DNA from: Desulfobacterales bacterium
GTDB taxonomy: Bacteria; Desulfobacterota; Desulfobacteria; Desulfobacterales; RPRI01
Direction: 5' to 3'
DNA: 29,818 bases
Assembly (NCBI GenBank): GCA_020052975.1
Contig: JAGVOC010000118.1
Span: 1 to 29,818 of the forward strand
Within the stretch, counting starts at the first letter, position 1; the number at the start of each line of letters is the position of its first letter. Of this stretch, positions 7,455-15,948 are shown piece after piece. The translations under genes were made by a program, and so were the position numbers. The notes beneath the pieces were generated by a model. It did not search any database. It was not told where the DNA came from and was given only the letters and a program-made list of their open reading frames with translations.

Positions 7455-9794
7455 CTAATTGCCGATTCCTCCCAAGCCGGTAAAATTTACCATGAAGAAA
7501 TATTTTTTGTCATTAACCTCATCTGTATATTTAACATCGATCGACCAGCACTGGGCAGTATACAAAAATCCCAACCCCGTTCTTATTCTTATGTTATCCC
7601 TGAGATTTTCTTCATAATCGGCATTAATAGAAAGCTTCTCAGTTATTTTGATTTTAAGGTTAGAAAGCAAAGATTCTATTGAATCACGTTCGAACCTGTA
7701 TTCAGCAGAGATTGAGTCACCTCTTGCGTCAAATATTGTTCCTGCGCCATTTCTAGAAATAAATTTACTGTCGTACTGGGACCATTTTGCATCTGTTGAT
7801 AGAGATAGATATTTAAGAGGGGTTAATTTCAGCTCGCCATATATTGGGGAAAAAGGCCTCCTTGATTTTTTATTTGCCCAGTTTGCGGGACTATCCTCTT
7901 TTTCTTCATTGATATCAAAGCTTTGTTCCAGTTTTATTCTTAAAAATTCATTGTAATTAAAAGAGGGCTTCTCTTCTGTTATGCTGCCGTTTGAGCTGGG
8001 ATTCCTTAAAGGTTTTTTTGAAGTAAAAGTGTTTATTAATGAATAAGTTACAAGGTTGCTTTTAACAATGCGGTCGAGGCTGTCAAAGTTTGGATATCCG
8101 GCCTGATCTTTATCAGGTATGAACTGGTAAATGATTTGAGGTTTAATTGTATGCTTTATGCTGTCCAGGCTTTCCCCGTTTAATTTAAACACGCTGTATA
8201 CTTCCGTGGAAAGGTCAAGCTTAACATCATACATTTCCCTGTTGTGGGTCTTCTCTGTTATCTGGATGTCACTTGACGGATCGATATACCAGGTAGTATG
8301 CCTTAAGCCTAAAGATGGTTCGAATGAGAAATAATTTCTGAATCTGTAGGGGAGATAAACCCTTGGATAAAAGTCTGCTCGTTGGCCCGATGTTCCATCT
8401 TTCCTGTAAAAATTGGTATATTCCGAGTCAAGGTCAGCATAGAAAGGTGTGCCTGATATCTTTTGCTTTGATGCATTAAACTCGATTAACGGGAGCATGT
8501 GCAGGGTGTTGTCTGTGTCTTTCCAGCGCCTGTTAACAACATTATCATACCAGCGGGCTTCCGCATTCAGAGAATATGAAGGCCAGTTTTTATTGAGATT
8601 CACCCTGTTTGTTCTTACCGGATCATCGTAGTTGTCGATTTCTCTTCCGAAATATTTTTTATAGTAACTTTCGGTTGCGTCAAAACCATTGTAACCGTCC
8701 TTAAATTCATGAAGGTAGTCCTGATCGCTTACAATATCTATATCAACTTTTGCGTTGAATCCATCGGGCAATTTCTGATCATGCTTCATTCTGAGCCAGT
8801 ACCTGTCGGAATTGGGACGTAAATAACTGTCATCTGAATATCCCCATTTTTTGCCGGAATCATTTGTACCGTCATCCTGTTTCCTGTCATGAAGAAAATC
8901 AAACATCAGGGTTCCCTTGTTCTGTTTGCTTAAAACATAACGGTATTCAAATCCTGCTTTTTCACCACGCTCGCTCATATGGTGAGCATAAAAGGTTGCA
9001 TCGGAGCTTTCATTTATTGCCCAGAAAAAGGGCTGGTTGTATTCTATCCCTTTCCTTTCGGATTGTCCCATTTCGGGTGCCAGAAGACCTGATTGTCGCT
9101 TTATTTTTGCAGGAAAAACAAGAAAAGGCGTATACATTACCGGCAATTTTTTTGTCCAGAATGTCGCGTGGTTTATAAAGCCATATCCTTCGACATCTAC
9201 TGTAAGCTTTTTGCCTGTAACTTTCCAATCCGGTGTTACGCCATCACAGGTTGAAACGGTAGCTTCTTCAATCAAATAGCTTTTCTCACCTGTTTTTTCG
9301 ATTGATTTGCCGCTTATATTAAAGTTATTTTCTTTAAGAAATATTGTCCCGTCATGCACTGTACCGATTTCGGATTTTAAATCCATATCCAGGCTGCTTC
9401 CTGTGAGAACATCTTCACCTGCTTTCAGTTTGACATTTCCCTGTGCGTGAGCGTGAAATGCCTTGTGGTCAAAACGCACAAAATCAGCTGTAAGTTTTCT
9501 GCTGCTTTTGGTTATTATTACATTCCCGGAGGCTGTATATATATCTGTATTCCTGTCATGATTAATTTCATCGGCGGTAAGGTTCCATGGTTCATTGGAG
9601 TTATTATCGTCTTTAAACAGGCGGTCCCTGATTTCAGGTCCCGCAAAAACATCGGAATAAAACATGAATATAAAGGCAAATATGATTAATAGTATGCCGG
9701 GATAAGGGCAGATACCTTCTCTTAACAGAAAATCCGCCTGGTTGTTTAAACAAAAAGGGAAAGAGCCTCTGTCTTTACGCATGAAATTGGGCAT
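7455..9794 (-). CDS. lptD: LPS-assembly outer-membrane protein LptD
   Basis: A 779-aa outer-membrane protein that inserts lipopolysaccharide into the outer leaflet with LptE. A hydrophobic segment (about 33-47, GILLIIFAFIFMFY) ends at DVFA|GPE, a plausible signal-peptidase site; the 30 residues before it are unusual and the true start may be internal. The N-terminal OstA/LptA-like domain follows (NLTADEINHDRNTDIYTASG, GNVIITKSSRKLTADFV, GNVKLKAGEDVLTG), then LPVMYTPFLVFPAK and a long beta-barrel rich in alternating aromatic and polar residues. Length is normal for the family. The conserved disulfide-bonded Cys set of E. coli LptD is not evident (only isolated Cys, in STCDG and AQCWSI). It is divergent from surE. 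Confidence 0.93.
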   Translation of the reverse strand: MPNFMRKDRGSFPFCLNNQADFLLREGICPYPGILLIIFAFIFMFYSDVFAGPEIRDRLFKDDNNSNEPWNLTADEINHDRNTDIYTASGNVIITKSSRKLTADFVRFDHKAFHAHAQGNVKLKAGEDVLTGSSLDMDLKSEIGTVHDGTIFLKENNFNISGKSIEKTGEKSYLIEEATVSTCDGVTPDWKVTGKKLTVDVEGYGFINHATFWTKKLPVMYTPFLVFPAKIKRQSGLLAPEMGQSERKGIEYNQPFFWAINESSDATFYAHHMSERGEKAGFEYRYVLSKQNKGTLMFDFLHDRKQDDGTNDSGKKWGYSDDSYLRPNSDRYWLRMKHDQKLPDGFNAKVDIDIVSDQDYLHEFKDGYNGFDATESYYKKYFGREIDNYDDPVRTNRVNLNKNWPSYSLNAEARWYDNVVNRRWKDTDNTLHMLPLIEFNASKQKISGTPFYADLDSEYTNFYRKDGTSGQRADFYPRVYLPYRFRNYFSFEPSLGLRHTTWYIDPSSDIQITEKTHNREMYDVKLDLSTEVYSVFKLNGESLDSIKHTIKPQIIYQFIPDKDQAGYPNFDSLDRIVKSNLVTYSLINTFTSKKPLRNPSSNGSITEEKPSFNYNEFLRIKLEQSFDINEEKEDSPANWANKKSRRPFSPIYGELKLTPLKYLSLSTDAKWSQYDSKFISRNGAGTIFDARGDSISAEYRFERDSIESLLSNLKIKITEKLSINADYEENLRDNIRIRTGLGFLYTAQCWSIDVKYTDEVNDKKYFFMVNFTGLGGIGN

Positions 9795-9926
9795 TGATAT
9801 CCGGAATTTTTTCAGGTTCTATCTCTATTTTATGTTAATAAATCGCTATCTGCTTGAAAGTTCAGTTACTTTGAGACAAATATCAGCGGCAGAATATAAG
9901 AGCGATTAATAAAAAGCAAGACTCAG

Positions 9927-9951
9927 TTTTTGAAATACTTTCTTTCAAAAA
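9927..9951. other. Perfect hairpin in the lptD-surE intergenic region
   Basis: TTTTTGAAA (9927-9935) and TTTCAAAAA (9943-9951) form a 9-bp stem with a 7-nt loop in the divergent intergenic region (9795-10091). It could be an operator or part of a repeat. I see no gene in that 297-bp stretch. Confidence 0.45.
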
Positions 9952-10009
9952 GATTAAAACTGGGGTATTATAAAAAAAGATATGTACCATCACCAAGGAT
10001 TGATACCTC

Positions 10010-10038
10010 CGTAAAAAGTCAGAAAACGACTTTTTACG
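10010..10038. repeat. Short hairpin repeat (CGTAAAAAGTC family)
   Basis: CGTAAAAAGTC, a 7-nt loop and GACTTTTTACG form a perfect 11-bp stem. The preceding context TGATACCT and the AGAAAAC loop nearly match the repeat at 29720-29756 (AAAAAAC loop). The arms equal the terminal part of the longer foldback elements at 5369 and 11848. The repeat lies just upstream of surE. Confidence 0.75.
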
Positions 10039-10091
10039 AAGCCGCCAAGGATTTGCAGGATTAAAAGTAAAAGGTAAAGGTTTTTTGTAAT

Positions 10092-10853
10092 ATGAAAGTG
10101 CTCATTACAAATGATGACGGTATTTATGCTCGTGGTCTCTGGGCACTGTACAAGAGGTTTGCCATAAGCCATTCCGTGACAGTGGTAGCGCCTGACCGTG
10201 AAAGGAGCGCCGTCAGTCATGCCATAACACTGCATGAACCCCTTCGCGCAAACAGGGTTGATCTGGATGGGGGTCTTCCCGGATATGCTGTTAACGGTAC
10301 TCCTGCCGATTGCATCAAGCTCGGCGTACTTGAAATACTCGGATGTAAACCGGATATAGTTATTGCAGGTATAAATCCCGGCGCCAATGTGGGCGTCAAT
10401 GTCAACTATTCCGGTACGGTTGCTGCGGCCAAAGAGGCTTCTTTTTATGGTGTCAGCGCTATAGCTGTATCCATCCAGGGCTTTGACATGAAACACCTTG
10501 ACGATGCGGCAATATTTGTTGAAAGACTTACCATGGAAGTTTTTGAAAAAGGGCTTCCATTCGGAACTTTTCTTAATGTTAATATTCCGGATATATCAAT
10601 AAACGAAGCAGCGGGAGTTCGTATCAGCAGTCAGGGCATAGATATTTTCCCCGAGTTTTTTGAAAAAAGAGTTGATCCCCGGAATCGTACGTATTACTGG
10701 CAGGGATATGATACCAACCCTTCCGTGTATAATCCGGATACTGATGGGGCCGTTCTTTATGACAAATTCATATCAATAACTCCAATCAAGTGCGATATGA
10801 CCGATTACAGCATGATGGAAGCTCTTAAAGAGTGGAATATAAATAACAGATGA
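10092..10853 (+). CDS. surE: 5'-nucleotidase SurE
   Basis: Metal-dependent 5'/3'-nucleotidase (survival protein E). The 253-aa length and start MKVLITNDDGIYARGL are typical. Metal-site residues are present: D8 and D9 in NDDG, S39 in APDRERSAVSHAIT, N95 in GINPGANVGVNVNYSGT. It dephosphorylates nucleoside monophosphates in the cytoplasm. The exonuclease gene follows after 10 bp, so the two are probably one operon. The nearest purine-rich stretch (AAAGG) lies about 11 nt before the ATG, so the ribosome-binding site is weak. A CGTAAAAAGTC hairpin lies 54 bp upstream. Confidence 0.96.
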   Translation: MKVLITNDDGIYARGLWALYKRFAISHSVTVVAPDRERSAVSHAITLHEPLRANRVDLDGGLPGYAVNGTPADCIKLGVLEILGCKPDIVIAGINPGANVGVNVNYSGTVAAAKEASFYGVSAIAVSIQGFDMKHLDDAAIFVERLTMEVFEKGLPFGTFLNVNIPDISINEAAGVRISSQGIDIFPEFFEKRVDPRNRTYYWQGYDTNPSVYNPDTDGAVLYDKFISITPIKCDMTDYSMMEALKEWNINNR

Positions 10854-10863
10854 GAAGGTGTTT

Positions 10864-11844
10864 ATGAAAAAACAATATGCCGGATCTTTTAAGGCAGGAG
10901 ATAAGGTGGATGATATTTTTGTCCTTTATGAAAAGATTCTTGCTCAAAAAAAAGATGGGAGCGATTATCTGAACAATACCTTTTCCGACAAGACAGGAAA
11001 GATAAAAGGTGTCTTATGGGATAATGTGGATAAAATCACAGCAGGCACAAATGCCGGTGATTTTGTTCATGTCAGGGGAAATGTTTCGGAATACAAGGGA
11101 ACATTACAGGTTGTAATAAAGAGTATGGAGACCATATCGCCGAATTCGGTTGATCCTTCCGAATTCCTTCCGGCAACCGGGCGCGATATCGATTCCATGT
11201 TAAAACAACTGTCCGGGCTTTCAGATTCAATCAAAGAGAAAAAATTAAGAGAGCTTTTTACAGCTTTCTGGAATGACTCTGAGTTTGTCGATAAATTCAA
11301 AAAAGCTCCTGCCGCGAAAAAAATGCATCATGCCTATATCGGCGGCCTGCTGGAGCATACCCTTTCAATGGCTCTGCTTGCGGACAAGATAGCAGGCCAT
11401 TACAGCGGTCTTGACAGAGATCTTCTTATTGCCGGAACGATTCTTCATGATATCGGGAAAATAAGGGAATTTGAATACGATATTAAGATTGATTATTCGG
11501 ATGAAGGAAGGCTTTTAAGCCATATAGTGATAGGACTTGGAATGATCGATGAGAAGATTAAGGAAATCAAAGAATTCCCGGACGCCCTTGCGCTCATGTT
11601 AAGGCACATGATAGTAAGCCATCACGGCACGAGAGACTTTGGTTCTCCTGAGCCACCGAAGACTATTGAAGCAGTCCTTCTTAATTATATCGACGAAATA
11701 GATTCCAAGATAAGCGGTATACGGGAATTTATTGCTTCCGGCGAAGGAGGAGGAAACTGGACCTCTTATCACAAGATACTTGAGCGCCATTTTTATACAG
11801 GGGAAAACGGTATGCCGCCAAAGGAAGAAAAGAGGTTGGAATAA
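10864..11844 (+). CDS. 3'-5' exonuclease, YhaM family (OB-fold plus HD domain)
   Basis: The 326-aa protein has an N-terminal OB-fold nucleic-acid-binding region (about 10-90: LAQKKDGSDYLNNTFSDKTG, FVHVRGNVSEYKGTLQVVI) and a C-terminal HD hydrolase domain (HHAYIGGLLEHT with H165, then ILHDIGK with H195-D196, later MIVSHHGTRDFGSPEPP). This is the layout of B. subtilis YhaM, an exoribonuclease that also degrades single-stranded DNA. The ATG at 10864 is chosen because AGAAGG ends 5 nt before it; a GTG two codons earlier (10858) overlaps that Shine-Dalgarno. It sits directly after surE, which suggests a shared nucleotide/RNA turnover operon. A foldback repeat starts 4 bp past the stop. Confidence 0.9.
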   Translation: MKKQYAGSFKAGDKVDDIFVLYEKILAQKKDGSDYLNNTFSDKTGKIKGVLWDNVDKITAGTNAGDFVHVRGNVSEYKGTLQVVIKSMETISPNSVDPSEFLPATGRDIDSMLKQLSGLSDSIKEKKLRELFTAFWNDSEFVDKFKKAPAAKKMHHAYIGGLLEHTLSMALLADKIAGHYSGLDRDLLIAGTILHDIGKIREFEYDIKIDYSDEGRLLSHIVIGLGMIDEKIKEIKEFPDALALMLRHMIVSHHGTRDFGSPEPPKTIEAVLLNYIDEIDSKISGIREFIASGEGGGNWTSYHKILERHFYTGENGMPPKEEKRLE

Positions 11845-11847
11845 GTT

Positions 11848-12088
11848 GACGGCTTTGTAAAAAGTCATTCTGCTGTGTTGCGTTTCATCTTTCGTCATTG
11901 CGGCGTACTTATATGTACGCCTCATTCCTCAAGATTGAAGCTTTTCGCTGAAAGCAGCGATGCAGCTTCGACCGTAAGGAATATTAACCAATTTAAGATT
12001 CGCTCGCTATCCCCGCAAAAAGCAGCGGGGAATGCGCTCGCTGTTTCGGTTCGTGCGCCTTGCATAATGAGCTTTTTACTTTGCCGTC
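11848..12088. repeat. Foldback (MITE-like) element, copy 2, with a nested insertion
   Basis: Starts GACGGCTTTGTAAAAAGTC and ends ACTTTGCCGTC, closely matching copy 1 at 5369-5494 on both arms. The central hairpin is GCGTAC (11903-11908), loop TTATAT, GTACGC (11915-11920): the stem is identical to copy 1 and the loop differs. Between CAAGATT (ending 11936) and TGCGCC (from 12054) it carries about 117 bp absent from copy 1. It fills the space between the exonuclease gene and tmk; no gene is visible there. Confidence 0.82.
11937..12053. repeat. REP-like palindromic unit nested in foldback copy 2
   Basis: Contains two stem-loops: GAAGCT paired with AGCTTC (11937-11969, with inner CGCTG/CAGCG), and CCCCGC (12011-12016) with GCGGGG (12025-12030). 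The stretch CCGTAAGGAAT...AGATTCGC...CCCC...GGGG...GCGCTC is repeated in diverged form at about 23490-23590. Confidence 0.65.
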
Positions 12089-12150
12089 TGGTTTTTGACT
12101 TTTAAGTGTATATTAATGAAGGTAGCCGTCACAGACAGGATATTATAAAG

Positions 12151-12771
12151 ATGTTCATAACATTTGAGGGGATTGAAGGTTCCGGAAAAACAACTCAGAT
12201 CACCCACGCTTTAGAGTTTTTGAAGCGAAAAGGTGAAGATTGCATAATAACCCGTGAGCCTGGAGGCACAAGGACAGGCAGAAAGATACGTTCTATTCTG
12301 CTTGATCCCGAAAACAAAGGGATGGATCCTGTAGCTGAACTTCTTTTATACATGGCGGACCGGGTTGAACATGTCAACAAAGTGATAAAGCCTTCATTGT
12401 CTTTTGGTAAAACTGTTTTGTGCGACCGCTATTTTGATGCGACCATTGTGTATCAGGGATATGCCAGGGGATTGGATATAGATTTAATAAAAAAAATGCA
12501 TAAACTGATTCTGAATGATTTAAAGCCTGACATCACCTTTCTTCTCGACCTTCCTCCCACAGCCGGTCTTTCGAGGGCGTGGAAACAGATAGAAGAAGGG
12601 GAACGGGCAGGAATTGAAACAAGATTTGAAAAAGAGGCCATTGCTTTTCATGAAAAGGTAAGGGAAGGCTATCTTGAGCTTGCACGTCAGGAGCCCAGAC
12701 GCTTTGTTGTTGTTGACGCTATGAAGGATGAAGATGATGTCAGGCAGGATATAATAAAGGTATTGTTATGA
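12151..12771 (+). CDS. tmk: Thymidylate kinase
   Basis: Phosphorylates dTMP to dTDP. Counted from the ATG at 12151 the protein is 206 aa, the normal length, and begins MFITFEGIEGSGKTTQ with the P-loop at residues 7-15. It has TREPGGT, the DRY motif (CDRYFDATIVYQGYARG), DLPPTAG and a LID-like ERAGIETRFEKEA segment. The frame is open to 12106, but the extra 15 codons are not family-like and would begin in repeat-flanking DNA. AGGA lies about 10 nt before the chosen start. Its TGA overlaps the ATG of the downstream CysK-CysS gene by 4 bp. Confidence 0.95.
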   Translation: MFITFEGIEGSGKTTQITHALEFLKRKGEDCIITREPGGTRTGRKIRSILLDPENKGMDPVAELLLYMADRVEHVNKVIKPSLSFGKTVLCDRYFDATIVYQGYARGLDIDLIKKMHKLILNDLKPDITFLLDLPPTAGLSRAWKQIEEGERAGIETRFEKEAIAFHEKVREGYLELARQEPRRFVVVDAMKDEDDVRQDIIKVLL

Positions 12772-15044
12772 GCTGCTCTATACTTGACACTATTGGAAAC
12801 ACCCCGCTTGTTGAAATAAAAAACCTGAATCCTAACCCCAAGGTAAGGATTCTTGCGAAGCTTGAGTACTTTAACCCCGGAGGTTCGATCAAGGACAGGG
12901 CTGCGCTTTTCATGATCAATGAAGGAGAAAAATCGGGCGAGCTTACACGTGACAAGACCGTCATAGAGGCGACCAGCGGCAATACCGGCATAGGCCTTGC
13001 CCTGGTATGCTCGGTCAAGGGATACAGGCTGCTTCTTACCATGTCCGAAGCCGCAAGCGTCGAACGCCAGAAAATCCTGAAAGCGCGTGGTGCCGAGATT
13101 TATCTAACCCCCGGGCATCTCGGCACAGACGGCGCCATTGAAGAAGTATACCGCCTTTGCAGGGAAAAACCCAATGCCTATTTTATGACGGATCAGTTCA
13201 ATAACAAGGCAAACTGGGAAGCCCATTATTTTGGAACAGCCGAAGAGATATGGAGACAGACTGAAGGAAAAGTAACAACGGTTGTGGCCACACTGGGAAC
13301 AACCGGAACCGTGATGGGAATCACAAGAAGGCTCAAGGAATATAATCCTGATATCAGAATCGTAGGAGTCGAACCCTATCTGGGACATAAAATCCAGGGT
13401 CTCAAGAATATGAAAGAAGCATACAGGCCCGAGATTTATGAAAAGAGACGTATTGATAAAATAGTTAATATTGATGATGAAGATGCCTTTGAAATGGCAA
13501 GACGTCTTGCAAGGGAAGAGGGCCTGTTTGTGGGAATGAGCAGCGGAGCTGCAATGGTAATTGCCGGGAACGAAGCGGCAGCTATGGATGAGGGAACGAT
13601 AGTTGTCATATTCCCCGACAGCGGGGAGCGGTATTTGAGCACGTCCCTTTTTGCGGTTAAAGAAAAGATTAAGCTCAAACTTTTCAATACAATGAGCAGG
13701 AGCAAGGAGTCTTTTGAACCTGTTTCCGCCGGAAAGGCGTCGGTTTATTCATGCGGTCCGACTGCCCACGCGAGAATGCATCTTGGAGAATGCCGGCGTT
13801 TTATTTTTTCTGACCTCTTATGCCGCTATCTCGAATTCAGGGGGTATTCTGTCAAACACATTATGAACATAACGGATCTGGATGACAAAACCATAAACGG
13901 GTCGGAAAAAGCCGGGCTTGATTTATCCGAGTTTACGGGAGAGTATATCGATTTGTTTATGAAGGATCTGGAATTTCTCAGCATAAAACCTGCCGATAAT
14001 TATCCAAGGGCGAGCGAGCATGTTGAAGATATGATTTCGCTTGCCGGAAAGCTGGTTAAAAAAGGCTATGCCTATGAAAAGCTTCGTTCCCTCTATTTTG
14101 ATATTTCACGGTTTTCCGATTACGGCAAATTATCCGGTATAGATATCAACAAGATAAAGGTAGGAGCAACGGTTGATCTTGATGAATATGAAAAAGATAA
14201 CCCGAGGGATTTTACTCTCCTGAAAAGATCGAAATTGTCGGAGCTGAAAAGGGGTATATATACTGCGACAGACTGGGGGAATGTCAGGCCTTCATGGCAC
14301 ATCCAGTGCGCTGCAATATCGATGAAATATCTTGGCGAAAGCTTTGATATACATACAAGCAGCAGGGAACTCGTCTTCCCGCACCATGAAAACGAAATAG
14401 CAATAGCCAAGGCTTTGACCGGAAAACCTCTTGCGAGATTCTGGATGCACTGTGACAGGGTGCTTATTGACGGCAAGAAAGTAGATGAAACAAAGGAAAG
14501 ACTGGCCGTTTCAGATCTTGTTGACATGGGATATTCAGGAAGAGAAATAAGATTCTGGCTTATATCGGGTCACTACAGGAAACCGGTTATATTTTCAATA
14601 GAAAGGCTTGAAGATGCGAGGCGCTCTTTAACAAGGCTTGATACATGTATTCGTGCTCTTGCTGATGTTAAGGGCGGGGAACCATATCCTGAGATTGACC
14701 AGCTCCTTTATGACATAAAAAACGGTTTTACCAGTGCCATGGATGACGACCTCAACATATCTGTCGCTCTTTCTTCCATATTCAGAATAGTAAGACAAAT
14801 AAATGTTCTGGTTGTAAATAAAATGATAGATCCGGATGGAGCATCTAAGATTCTTGATGCGTTCCGTTACATCGATTCGGTGCTGAATATCTTTGACTTT
14901 GAAACCTGCCCTTTTGATCCCGAAGTAAAACGCCTTCTTAAGGAGCGGGAGAAGGCGAGGGAAGATAAGAACTGGAGTCTTGCCGACAGCATACGCGAAA
15001 AGCTGGAATCAATAGGAGTTAAGGTAAGAGATCATAAAATCTGA
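12768..15044 (+). CDS. Fused cysteine synthase / cysteinyl-tRNA synthetase
   Basis: A single 758-aa frame encodes two enzymes. Residues 1-300 are an O-acetylserine sulfhydrylase-type PLP enzyme: DTIGNTPLVE, GGSIKDRAA with PLP Lys42, ATSGNTGIGLA, GTTGTVMG and FPDSGERYLST. Residues about 302-758 are a class I CysRS: CGPT with C329, the HIGH-equivalent HLGE (338-341), SWHIQC with C514, FPHHENE with H539 and E543, and a DALR-like helical region (MDDDLNISVALSSIF). The four zinc ligands known from E. coli CysRS are conserved, but KMSKS is KVDET (571-575) and HIGH is HLGE. The start overlaps the tmk stop by 4 bp. The N-terminal half should make Cys from O-acetylserine and sulfide. The second half may charge tRNA-Cys, but the degenerate motifs leave this open. 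Confidence 0.92.
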   Translation: MSCSILDTIGNTPLVEIKNLNPNPKVRILAKLEYFNPGGSIKDRAALFMINEGEKSGELTRDKTVIEATSGNTGIGLALVCSVKGYRLLLTMSEAASVERQKILKARGAEIYLTPGHLGTDGAIEEVYRLCREKPNAYFMTDQFNNKANWEAHYFGTAEEIWRQTEGKVTTVVATLGTTGTVMGITRRLKEYNPDIRIVGVEPYLGHKIQGLKNMKEAYRPEIYEKRRIDKIVNIDDEDAFEMARRLAREEGLFVGMSSGAAMVIAGNEAAAMDEGTIVVIFPDSGERYLSTSLFAVKEKIKLKLFNTMSRSKESFEPVSAGKASVYSCGPTAHARMHLGECRRFIFSDLLCRYLEFRGYSVKHIMNITDLDDKTINGSEKAGLDLSEFTGEYIDLFMKDLEFLSIKPADNYPRASEHVEDMISLAGKLVKKGYAYEKLRSLYFDISRFSDYGKLSGIDINKIKVGATVDLDEYEKDNPRDFTLLKRSKLSELKRGIYTATDWGNVRPSWHIQCAAISMKYLGESFDIHTSSRELVFPHHENEIAIAKALTGKPLARFWMHCDRVLIDGKKVDETKERLAVSDLVDMGYSGREIRFWLISGHYRKPVIFSIERLEDARRSLTRLDTCIRALADVKGGEPYPEIDQLLYDIKNGFTSAMDDDLNISVALSSIFRIVRQINVLVVNKMIDPDGASKILDAFRYIDSVLNIFDFETCPFDPEVKRLLKEREKAREDKNWSLADSIREKLESIGVKVRDHKI

Positions 15045-15142
15045 TGTAATAGAAGGCCTTACTGATCTCCCCATGAAGTGTTCCGGAATAGATCAAGTGG
15101 TGCACTTGCAACTTGAATTCACCTATCACAGGATTATAAGGC

Positions 15143-15928
15143 ATGGGTCGTATGACGGAAATGCATGACGATGAAATCAGAAAGCAATTCAGTCGTCAGG
15201 CGGCCCATTTCAATGAAGAGGGCCGTGCACTCTCCAGCGCCGAGTATCTGCAATGGGTGGTAGGCTGTCTGAACCTGAAGCCGGACTTTTTGGTGCTGGA
15301 TGTGGCGGCCGGCACCGGCCATCTCGGCCGGGCGATCGCCCCAAGGGTTCAACGGGTGACCGCCGTGGACATGACGCAGGAGATGCTCCGACAAGGCATC
15401 GGCGAGGCTGCCAGGGCCGGCATCACCAACATCGTCTTTGAACAGGGATGCGCCGAAAAACTCCCCTATCCCAATGACTCGTTTGATATGGTGGTCACCC
15501 GCCTCTCCCTGCACCACTTCGCCGATCCGCATCCGGCCATCCGGGAGATGATGCGGGTTTGTCGGCCGAGAAAACAGCTGGGGATTATGGACATGGTCTC
15601 GCCGGACGATACGACCCTGGCAGCGCGGTATAACCGGTTTGAACGGTTGCGAGACCCGTCCCACACCCGTTGCCTGACGATCGCCGAACTGCGGATGGCC
15701 CTTAATAATGCCGGTCTGATGAAGGTTGAGATGGCTTCCCGGAACATTGAGGTAAATCTCAACTCCTGGATGGATCTGACCGGCGCCGATGCGGAAGTCC
15801 GGCGGATCATCCAAGAGGAGTTGACCGGGGAACTTGATGGAAAGCAGATCACCGGTATGCGTCCATTTCTGAGAGACGGTCAACTCATGTTCACACAAAC
15901 CTGGACCACCACGGTTGGCGTGAAATAA
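15143..15928 (+). CDS. Class I SAM-dependent methyltransferase (Methyltransf_11/UbiE-like)
   Basis: A 261-aa protein with the SAM-binding fold: motif I VLDVAAGTGHLG (51-62), the acidic end of strand 2 (VTAVDMTQEML), the post-II CAEKLPYPNDSFDMV and VTRLSLHHFADP. The C-terminal part (NRFERLRDPSHTRCLTIAELR) resembles a common small-molecule methyltransferase subgroup; the substrate is unknown. It is the first gene of the GC-rich block, 98 bp after the CysK-CysS fusion and 20 bp before the malonyl-CoA synthetase gene, so it is probably co-transcribed with the latter. BioC, which methylates malonyl thioesters, belongs to the same superfamily, but nothing specific to BioC is visible. In-frame ATGs at 15152 and 15161 are alternative starts. 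Confidence 0.85.
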   Translation: MGRMTEMHDDEIRKQFSRQAAHFNEEGRALSSAEYLQWVVGCLNLKPDFLVLDVAAGTGHLGRAIAPRVQRVTAVDMTQEMLRQGIGEAARAGITNIVFEQGCAEKLPYPNDSFDMVVTRLSLHHFADPHPAIREMMRVCRPRKQLGIMDMVSPDDTTLAARYNRFERLRDPSHTRCLTIAELRMALNNAGLMKVEMASRNIEVNLNSWMDLTGADAEVRRIIQEELTGELDGKQITGMRPFLRDGQLMFTQTWTTTVGVK

Positions 15929-15948
15929 TCTCTTTGGAGAAAGTGTAT

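Noticed and set aside
11848..12088. Possible small RNA or short protein gene in the exonuclease-tmk gap
   Set aside because: The stretch is fully explained by the foldback repeat and its nested REP-like unit; the short frames in it have no ribosome-binding site.
5369..12088. Possible CRISPR array from repeated segments
   Set aside because: Copies are kilobases apart, are themselves foldback structures, and there is no regular spacer pattern or cas gene.
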